Of a DNA stretch of 64,000 nt, positions 12,451 through 23,000 are shown in pieces. Made by a program: the position numbers and the translations under genes. Positions within the stretch are counted from its first letter, which is position 1. Every line of letters starts with the position of its first letter. The notes under the pieces were generated by a model. It searched no databases, was not told the DNA's origin, and saw nothing but the letters and a program-made list of their open reading frames with translations. The DNA is from Lutraria lutraria (Eukaryota; Mollusca; Bivalvia; Venerida; Mactridae). The stretch spans positions 36,863,083 to 36,927,082 of the forward strand of contig OZ026835.1 in the NCBI GenBank assembly GCA_964023205.1, in the 5' to 3' direction.

Positions 12451-12666
12451 TTAGTTCTCTATAGATAAACGAATACAATAATTACACAGTCTTTCATTCC
12501 TAGGAATATTCAAATGTCGACCAGTTTCGCTTAATAATTGATGAGAAGAGAGTCTTATTTTTGACATTACGTTTCTATATTTCTTATCAGTTTGCAGTAT
12601 TCTAAGATATTGTGCTCTTTGGAATGACAAGTTGAGTTCCTTGTAAATCATCATTTGCGGTGACAC
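12451..12666 (-). pseudogene. remnant of a LINE (non-LTR) reverse transcriptase ORF, C-terminal part
   Basis: A 71-residue open frame contains MSKIRLSSHQLLSETGRHL followed by NIPRNERLCNYC. This pattern (K-x-R-x-SSH-x-L-x-x-E-TGR, then IPR-x-x-R-x-C-x-x-C) is typical of the region after the reverse transcriptase domain in animal LINE ORF2 proteins. The frame has no upstream RT domain and stops soon after the Cys pair, so it is a dead fragment. Confidence 0.6.
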
Positions 12667-13645
12667 ATTCGCGCTAATACGCCACTTATTTATATATAGT
12701 GATGATCTAACTCACCATACATATCAATTTAATGTTTTAAATGGACAAAGCACATTAGGGATACATTCTCTTCAATATAAGTTTAAACTCTTACTTATTT
12801 CTCCAGTATACATGAATTTGTTCCAAGATTAATTACATGAATGTAAATTTTAATGGGTATCTTATTTCACCTTCATGGAGTTTTTTCATACTTGACCAGT
12901 CCAATGTTATACAAATATCATACAATGTTAAATGCACTATAATAATCTGATATTTTCTTCTTTGCCTTAGAATATGGTTAATTTCAAGAGTTTATAAACA
13001 TGTACTTGTTATATATTATATTTGGGATATATGTATGATCTGGTGTCTATATGATCAATACACGTATGTGATGAAGTTACCAGCTCCTTCTGGACTGGTA
13101 AGTTGGTAATGGTTAGAAATACTGAGCAGGAAATTGGTAAGCTGAACCGACCACTGTATATAACTGAATTAAGTATGGTTGAAATAAGATAATATCAGTA
13201 CATTTGTACTCGTATTTAAAATGTCTCAACACGACTATCGTATACTAGTATCTGAGTTTTTTTTCTTTGTAAAGATATAAACAGACTGGTACCTATACTT
13301 AAAGATGTAATTTCAACGTATCTATTGATTCGATAAAAAGTCAGTTTCTTCATATTGCCCGTTAGGTAATGACACTCAGTAAATTTGATATGGATTCAAG
13401 TTGTTCTAAATAAACACTATCAAGTATCAGTATATCTCATTACTGATACAACTATTGTTATTTTATCTAACACTTGAAAAAAAAACGTACCAAGCGTTTT
13501 TATCCATAAAAAATATGAAGTATATCAACGGTCAATTGAATCAGATTGTTTTATTTTATTTAGAGCCTGAATTTAAATAAAACTACCTGGTTGAAGCAGA
13601 TGCTTGATACCGCTGCAATGTTATATTATTAACAAGTTTGCACGG

Positions 13646-13728
13646 ATATCGAGGGTTCAGCGCAACAGTGTCGTAACTCATATTGAAATAAGAACAAGTT
13701 ACGACAGTGTTGCGCTGAACCCTCGATA
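13646..13728. mobile_element. palindromic MITE (family F), near-perfect copy
   Basis: The left end ATATCGAGGGTTCAGCGCAA pairs with the right end TTGCGCTGAACCCTCGATAT, with a short loop around ATTGAAATAAGAAC. The whole 83-bp element is nearly self-complementary. A decayed relative lies at 10733-10818. Confidence 0.7.
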
Positions 13729-14062
13729 TGTCCTGTTCGTTTATCAGCTGATTTGAACTAGCCCGGAAGCTTTGAGGGTTAGAACTTCCCAGCAGCAGGA
13801 GTGCTAACACCTTCTTCTGTTGAGCGTAATACGAGTACAAATGTATATTCATGCAACATTTAAGCTGGTTTCGCCACTGATGGATTATGGCGTGTTTATA
13901 TAATGTAACACAAAATTATTTTAACAGGATCTCAGAATCAAAACTTTTATCCATAGTGATGTTCCGAAGGATTACATTCTTTCTCTGCCCGCTTGATTAA
14001 CTCTTCATAAATGATATACATATGAAGTCACAATTCTTCCAAGTGAGTTTTGTATCAGTCGG

Positions 14063-14203
14063 TTTAACCACAGGAGCCTGTTATTCAATCAAAAAAAAAA
14101 ATACTCAATAAAAAATTACCTACGTATAGAAAAAAACATACGTAGGTAATTTTTTATCGATTATAATTTTTTTTTATTGAATAACAGGCTCCTGTGGTTT
14201 AAC
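14063..14203. mobile_element. hAT-like MITE with nested hairpin
   Basis: The terminal arms CACAGGAGCCTGTTATTCAA and TTGAATAACAGGCTCCTGTG are perfect inverted repeats, with a second inner inverted repeat around AATTACCTACGTAT / ATACGTAGGTAATT. GTTTAAC occurs directly on both sides, consistent with a 7-8 bp target duplication. The CACAGG terminus resembles the family at 16724 and 27443. Confidence 0.65.
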
Positions 14204-14209
14204 ACTGTT

Positions 14210-16700
14210 TGTCGACGATATTTCAACCGTAAACCAACATTTTAAGGAGGTATTACAGTAAAAGTTTAATTAACTCTCACATGGAGGCAACACTTAAACT
14301 GACATTTTTCATGGGAGGGTGGTGACTAGCCGCAACCGGGATATGAACCAGGATCGCCAAGATGAATTAAACTGGCACTCATTGCTAATTGGAAGGCAAA
14401 GTAACAGACTTTATTCCATAAGATTTAAAATATTGTTGACGTTGAGCCTACTTCAAACCTAAAGTTTTTAATATTTATATCATCTACTCCCAGGCAAGAG
14501 TGAGAGTTTCCGATGAAAACGAATAAGTAACATAAGAGCCATGATGGCCATAGAATCGCTCGATCCAGAAAAGACTGTGACTCTTTGGTTTGAAGTGCCT
14601 AACACTGTAAGACCATAGAAATCATTTCGGGATACGGACATTTGCCCCCCCCCCCCAATGGAATCATGGTCATGTGGAGGTTCACTAATCAATGATACAG
14701 TAAGGAGATGTCGTTTACAGAAGAGTAAGACGCCACTACACGACGCACGACAGATGCAGGGCTGTCACACAAGGTCACCGTGAGTACATTGTGTTCAAGT
14801 AAGCTAACAAGTATATGACTTGCTTAAAGAAATTTGAAGATTATAATTAATGTATTGACATCCAGCAGACAGTGGTACAAGTATCACCCGAGATATGAAA
14901 CTGTGACATAAAGGATTATATGACTGTGATTTCAATATGAACGGTCACGCCCATTAGGTGACAACTCGAGGTGAAAACAATTAATTAGACAATATATCAA
15001 AAAGACAGCATGTTAATTGACCCTTAGTATGGCATTTAGATTCTTGACAGTAAGATGAAGCTTCTGACTCTTGAGAATTTGTACTAAAGGTTTTTCCTTT
15101 TTTTAGTTGTATATGGCGGCTGACTCACCTAACCAGTTTTCCTGGACAGTATCTTAACCATTCTACAAGGAACCAGCAGAGGAACCAAGAGGAAAATCGG
15201 CATTGCGGTCAAAATTTTCATGGAAGCCAAATTTAGCATTACATAAGTAAGAAAATTTGTTGACTTTTCAAAATTATCATCAGCGAATGGTCATGTTGAC
15301 CCTCCATATCAGGCATCTAGTGAACACCCAGTTGATACAACAGAGAGCATACTGCCATTACTGGTGTTAATGAAAAGTACAAGAATCATAAATAAGCAAA
15401 ATAGATAAAAAATAAAACAACAAAATTTAATTTTGTCTTTTTTCAAAATACAATGTTCATACAATGATTTGATTTCAATACAATTTCATGTGACAATTTC
15501 ACACACAATAAAATACTTTATTTTACCAGATAATACAATTTACCAACAAAATACAAAGGATGCACATCATTACAATGTATCAACTACAATGTACAAAGAC
15601 TACTGTAAGCCCAGCTTTTCGTAGTTTACTATTACATGGATTTTTTACTGATATACATGTAATAGGTACTGGTACTAGTGAACACACAAATCTTAATCCA
15701 AAATAGAGACTGTTTTTCTAAAATAAATAATACAAAATGAAAAAAATATTTTTTTACTGAACTGTTTGCATATATTACAAATGATATTATTCTAGGTAAC
15801 TCTTTGAGGGTGCTGCAGGTACATGTAACAGTTCTTCAGTAATGGTAATAAATTGAAAAAGACGAATTCTGTATTACCGATACATATCCACAACTTTTTG
15901 CAAATTGAAACAGTGATGTTGAAAGACTATTGAATGACTAAATTCCACTCCATTGTCACAAAAATGTGTGGAAATAATGACCCAATGGAATACAGAACAA
16001 AATGCAATGAATTTAAACACAAGAATACGGAAATTGAAGTCCCTGGTACAAAGCTCTACACCCAGCACAGCAGATAAGGTATGTGTCAAAGTAAATAGAT
16101 AAAAATTTAATACATTTTTAATAAAATTCAATAAAACAAATTCATTATTTCATTAGTTTATATCTTCTGGCTAATTTATAAATATGTGAGCATCATCCAT
16201 TTCTTATAGAGAAAAATTAACTATTTCAGACAAAAATTTAAAAAATGATTAACTTTAGTAAAAGTCAATTTAATAAGAATAATAAAAATACACAAAGTTT
16301 TGATGAAAATAATTAAGTTTGAAACTACAAGCCACATCATAGGTTCAAAACAGAATCTGGTCACAAAATCTAATTTTAGAAATAGGAAAGCACTGGAAAA
16401 TGTAAAGGAAGAAAAGAAGAAAAAATAAAGCCGCTTAGAATATATTCCTGAAACACCTTAGTTGATAATCTATAGACATAATAGTTTTTAATACACACAG
16501 TGTAACATAGTTCTATCATACATCATCAGATAATACTTTACAATGATGTCTAGAATAATATACATGTAGATTATACTACTCAAAGATAAGGATCATTTGC
16601 CATATTTCTTGTAGTGATTGTTTCATAATTTGTAATTCTACTTCTGATGAGATTTGAATAAAATTGAATCATTTAAACAGCATTTGCCAGTGCAAAACAT
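14210..16700. other. intergenic, no gene recognised
   Basis: The stretch holds a poly-C run at 14645-14656, a repeat fragment at 15110-15240 containing AACCAGTTTTCCTGGACAGT (shared with about 38440, 46370 and 53480), and AT-rich DNA. Open frames up to 85 codons show no family features. Confidence 0.4.
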
Positions 16701-16723
16701 GAAACAAATGATGTCCATTTAGG

Positions 16724-16879
16724 CACAGGCTACCGGCATGTGATAACAGCAAAATAAAGTTTCAAAAAAAAAAAAATTTTTTTTTAGCAAATATATTATA
16801 CTCTATAATAGATATATGGTGAAAACAAAATTTTTTTTTTTAAATTTAATTTGCTATTGTTACATGCCGGTAGCCTGTG
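16724..16879. mobile_element. hAT-type MITE (family G) with 8-bp target duplication
   Basis: The arms CACAGGCTACCGGCATGTGA and TACATGCCGGTAGCCTGTG are terminal inverted repeats. CATTTAGG flanks both sides (16716-16723 and 16880-16887), an 8-bp duplication diagnostic of hAT insertion. The centre is A- and T-runs. A second copy of the family is at 27443-27523. Confidence 0.85.
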
Positions 16880-17095
16880 CATTTAGGCATACCTGAATGT
16901 TACATATAACTTTATTTCTGTATAATAATTATACTTGAATGCATGGCCTATTCAAACATTGAGAAAATGATCCTGATCAAATTTTTAGTAGTAAATTTTC
17001 ATGAATTAATTCTTCAAATCGATAATGTACATCATACGAATAAGAAACATATATATCTAGATATAACATATATTTTATCTAAAACTCAATAAACG

Positions 17096-20000
17096 TTAAG
17101 GCTCTCGAGCATCAGCTACCCCAGCAGGAACACGTACCACAAGACCTTCCATATCCTTAGTTACAATAATCTGGCATCCAAGTCTCGATCTGAAATATAT
17201 CAATGTTACACAAAATTAGCCAGTTGCGTGATTTTTTTATCATATACACTAGTGATAATAAGTACTGAAATGCAAGACATTGTTTATATCACTTAAGATT
17301 GGTCTCAAATGCACAAATCTCATTCTTTGTTTAATTCTTTGTTCAATTCATTTAAGGAAGCTAGAGCTATACGATTACAGAAATTGGATAAAGAAACTTG
17401 GGTTGAGATTGAGACTGAGATCTGACAATGTAGGATGATCTCATATCATATAACCTTGGACTTTTATGTTTTTGAAAGGAAGCCACAAATGCCCCTACTG
17501 AGAGCTATAAGCATTACAATAATATGTGTGTATTTTATTATTATACACCATCATGCAAAATATGATACCAATCCGTAAAACATTTCTCGAGTTACCACTC
17601 GGACACCAAAATTTTAACTGTTGGATAGACACACAGATGGACATACATGGATGACACTTAATGCCCTTCAACCATTCTTTGATTTGGGGGGGGGGGGGGT
17701 ATAAAATAAAAACTGATGTACAATGCACATACTTTATGAACAGAATATGAATTCATTAATTTGCCATTCTTTACCTAGTATCAGACAGATATTGATAACT
17801 CAATATATCACTTACTAATTAAAAACCTCATCATATAATAGATACTATGATGCTAATTTAGATGCCATAAATATCAATAAACTGACCACATTATAACCAG
17901 GTCCTAATTATTGTATCATTTTCACAATGTCCATCCCATATGTCTATTCATCAGTCTATTTCCATCATTATATAAATAACACAATCATAGCTTTGTGGGT
18001 AACAGTAAAATGTTTTACTGTTACCCACAACGTAAGCTATGTATTATTTATTTTACTACCCCAAACTTTTTCAAGAAAATACGTAAAAAATTTACTATCA
18101 CCTATGTGACAGTAAAAAATACTGTAAACAATTTACTGTTACCCTGTGACAGAAAAAAAATACTGTTAGAAATTTACTATTACCCAGTGCCATGAATGTA
18201 ACAGTAAAAATGTTACCTGTTTGCCTATGAGAAATTAACATCACGAAAAAAGTGAGGGGTAATAAAATAGTATGTTACTTGTGCCTTTGGAACTGGTTGT
18301 TAAAAACAGCACAATTAAATACAATTGACAGCATGTTACTCTGATCTTTTGATGTCAAACGAGTTAAATCCATTTGAATATAAGAGAGAAGACTTAGTAT
18401 GATATGAATCTCATGTTTGACCAACACATGGTACCAGATATAATGAATGCAGCATAAATAACCAACATATTCCACCAGAGATGCTTAATGCAGCTTTAAG
18501 TCAACATGAAACACATGCTGTTTAAGTAGATTATAATGATAATTTTTATTATACTGTGCTTTAAGCAAGGCCAATATGAAACAAATTCTTAGATATGGAT
18601 GGCATTGGGTGGAGATTTCTTACATTAAATGGTAAAAATACTATGCTAGCACTCTGACAAATTAATCAATAATATTCAATGGTAACTTGGTTGGTAGCTA
18701 ATTCAGCTTTATTGGTGTAGGTTGATCACCCTATGTACATCTAGGTGGAACCCCTGACCTATAATCTAGCTGAGCAGCTTTCTCACATGTGGAATCTGGT
18801 CCTAGGTAGGATTCAAACTCACAGTGGTGAGAGGTTTGTGATTAATAGCCCACAACCATAACCACTGGACCACAGAGGTCACTTATTGACGGCATATAAA
18901 TATATAAACAGATAGAGAAGAGAACTTACGTATCAGTAAGACCATAAGCTAGATCCAACATGTCCAGTTCCTCATCAGAAGGTTCTGCTGGTAGTTTATC
19001 ATAATCACTTTGTTCAAATATCAGATGACAAGTTGAGCAAGCTAAAGTTCCTTCACAAGCACCTGGTAAAATCAATTAACAAAATAATATATTCAATACA
19101 GTGAAATCTATGAGCAAAGGCCACTCTTGGGAAAGACAAAATGTGGCCTTTATTGACAAGCGTCCTTTATTTGGAGTTCATTTTGTTCTAAATAATCAAT
19201 GATGGTTTTAAAAAGAATGGCCTTTATTCAAAGTCAGTACACTTAAAATGGTGACACAACAAAAGTAAGAATGAGACAGTAACATGAGACAAATTTATGT
19301 CATCTGTTTGTCCTGATACCAGATATACGCTGTGTTTAATGAACACATATGCCCCTAGTGGCATGCTTGAAAATTGATTTTGAATCAACCCGACTACTTG
19401 TACATGTGTAAAAGTAGAAGCAAAGTTTCAAATACATGTAACTGTCCTATATATATTCCACAATGCTTTAGATGTAAAAAAATGTAGTTTGTTTCTGGAC
19501 ACATGCTCATTAAAAACAGGATAGGCAGGGCAAGACTTTTTTGTATCTTTTTATTTATTTTGGCTCTTGAAAAGCATGTGAAAAGGTAAAAAGTGAGACA
19601 GTGAATGTACTGGTCCTCAGGCCTAAAAAAAGACTAGGGTTGCTGGGGAAAAATTAGGGTAAGTCCGGGAACCAGAAACAAACAATTTTTTTTATGCCTT
19701 AGTCATCATAAATTTTCTTTCAGGTAAATGTATTGCTATACAATCTTACAAATAAATATTATCATTTCTTCAGAATGAAATGTATTCATTAGAAACATTT
19801 CTTACATCTTTGATATAAATGTGTCAATACAACATAGTTACATGTATGCAAAATAAACAAAAACTAACTAACACATAAACAATGACTTTCAAAGATGCCT
19901 GGTTAATTAACTGATGAATCAAAGAGTAGGCTCGGTAGTTGGGATGGGGACACTGGAAAAGCCTCCCTGAGAAATTCAAAAGGCTGACCCTTGACCTTTC

Positions 20001-23000
20001 ATTGAGTAGCTTAGGTTAGCATGTTACCACTTGACCACCAATCAACCCTCATGGGTAAACTGACAGTCTAACAACAAACATCATGCTGCAAGACATCGCA
20101 TTACCTTACACAAACAAACAACCTTGGTACACTGATGAGAAGAGAGGAAAAGATAAATAAATAAGATAGACAGAAAGATAAATGAAACCAATGAAGCTAT
20201 ACAAGAACCATAGGGGGCTAGCACATTGAAGGGATGGTGAATAATGGTTATTAACTTAATAAGGCCTAAAAAGGCAACACAGACCTGAAAAATACTTTTC
20301 TGAAATTGTCACCCTTGTATACATTTGTATGTATATTATACTGTATGATAAATGTGTTTTTGGTCTGTGTTGCCATTTTAGGCCTTAACAAATTAAAAAC
20401 CATTATACACCATCCCTTCAATGTGCTACCCCCCTATGACAAGAACATGAAGCTGATGTACTAACCAAATCCATCAATATCGATATCATTCTCAATGACC
20501 ACATCTAGTAGATTATCACCAACATTAGCATTGGTTGAATGTTTCATTCCATCATCACATACAAAATGTACTAATACACTGAAAATACACCAAAATCCAT
20601 CCTGTAAGCACTCTGTCAAATTGCCAGAATTTGTTCTAGTATTTCTAATCAGTGTTTTTGTACTAATTAAGGAAGAGAGTCGTGACTCTGATCTAATCAG
20701 CTTCTTTCACTTAGAAAATAAGCTATTTTTCTCAATTTAGTTATTTTTACCTATTTGCATAGCAAATGTTTTTTCCTTTTTCCAGCTCTGAGCATCTTTC
20801 CCACTTCCTAAAAAACTTTTCTAATTCAATAAAAACTCCATTAAAGACAATAAGATAATATATGTTATATTCACTACAAATGACTAACCAGGAATGAATT
20901 TCATTCTCACAGTTTTCAGACATTAAAAAAAGATTTTCTAGTTACACTGTATTTTATACGATTTTCTAGTTACACTTGTATTTTATAACCAATATGGACT
21001 GTAATAATCTTCTTAGAGAAAACTAGATAAATTGTAACAATCTGTGGTAAAATTTGTATCATCCATTTTTAATTGGCATTGATTCTGTCAGGTATAGTGA
21101 CATTAGGGTTAAATCTACAATGCAGCAATGTGTTGAGGTATATCAGTATATCAAGGCAGGTTCCTGGTATGGTACGCATATATATAGTATTGACCTCCGT
21201 GGTCAAGTACGGTAGTTAAGGTCACTGACTTCAAATCATTGTAACCTCTCACTGATGGGGGGGGGGGGGGGGGTCATGGTTTTGAGTCCAGCTACTGACC
21301 ATGTCTCTTTATGTGAGAAAGTAGACAGTTGCATACGGAGGATGGGAGTCTATAGTACTATTTCTTCCCAGTTAGGTGATCTGTCCACACCATATGACTC
21401 CGACTGTTGAAATGTGGCATAAAAAACTTAATCAAACAAAACTGTATTAGCAGCAAATGATACTTTCAAACAGTTTTAGAACTATTACTATACTTCATGC
21501 CAGAATTAAGAAAAGTGAAAAATATCTATCAAATAAAAGAAATCTATTTATCCATAACATTTTATAAAATGAAGAAAAATTTAAAGAAAATGGTCATGAG
21601 ATCATCTTTGAACTAATAACCCTAAAAACCGCAGGAATCACATCAGACCAATCCTATTTAGTTACAAAGGTCTAGGCTGCTGCTGAAGTCTTTTTATTGA
21701 TTAGGAAAGAATTTCCATCCAAAAGGTCACTATGACCTTTAGGCCTTCGTATTTCTGTATTAGCTAGTACATTGTTCAGAATATCGTTTGAGTACAAAAT
21801 TGCGGTACAACTAAATCCACACTTAATTTTGCCTGCCTAATGCTATAGACATTTTTTATATTTTTTTAAGTGCTTAAAAATTCTTTTTTGAAGACTGCAT
21901 TATTTAAATTTTACTCATACACTATTAAAATAATGAAGAAATATTGAATATTGTGTTAGTTACCGGTAAATGAAAGCATCAGAGTACAACTGTCATACAA
22001 GCAGGGTATAACTGTTAGTGCCACAGATGTGACTAACTAGGAACCAAATACCATGTGTGAGCATTATAATAATACCATGAAGTATTGATTTTGTATCAGA
22101 TGATATTTAAAGGATGAAAATACTGTTAACAAACTTTAACACACTATCTGAATTCTCACAGCTCACAGCTGATATTATTCACAATGAACATTGAAGTGTG
22201 TAGTATTTCAGTAATCATGTGACTTAAGTCTTCTCTCACAAAAAAAATCCAGAAAGCAATCATAAAATTTCAGGACTAGATCACATACTATCTTGTGTTA
22301 CCCTGTTTTCTGTATTTCTGTAATACTTGTTTTTTACTGGCAAGTAGTTCATCTAACCAGTGTTCCTTGATACAGTTCTTGTACTAATCCTGTTCTTTGC
22401 AAATACAGTAAAACCTGTCCTTCCGACCACCTTTTACAAGCGACCTCCTGTCTTATACGACTGCTCTCAACTCCTCCCGAGAGTTTTTTAAACCCACGTT
22501 AATTTAAATTAGTTATGCGACCACCGAACAAATGCGTATAACTACCTTTACTTTCTGTCTATATCGCAGTTGCTAAGCGACCGCTGTGTGGTGTGCTGTC
22601 ATAAATGTTTGATTGTTTGTATCACCTGAACAAAAGGAATGTTGGCAAACCGAAAAATTTTAAGTTTAGAGGAACAAATAATTGTGATAAATAAACCTTT
22701 AATTCAGGAGCAAGCTCAGAAATTTGTCATCCATTCTTCTAAACTGTGATGTTTTTGTTTAAACAGCATCATAACATTCAAAAACACATGTTTTATGTTT
22801 TCTAAATCATTTTAAAATCATTAATGTTTATTTTTTTAAATAAATTATGTACTTTTAAGTACTGTTTTTAAAATGCTAAGTTACAGTTACATTTGTCTCT
22901 GTATAAAATGTTTTAACTGCCTAATTAAATATACATGGTTCGAATTATTTTATAGGATGTAATTCAAATCCTTAGTTAGAAGACCACCTGTCTTTAGAGG

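Noticed and set aside
15874..16131. 85-codon minus-strand frame downstream of the ferredoxin stop
   Set aside because: AT-driven chance frame with no recognisable domain, beyond the probable polyadenylation signal of the ferredoxin gene.
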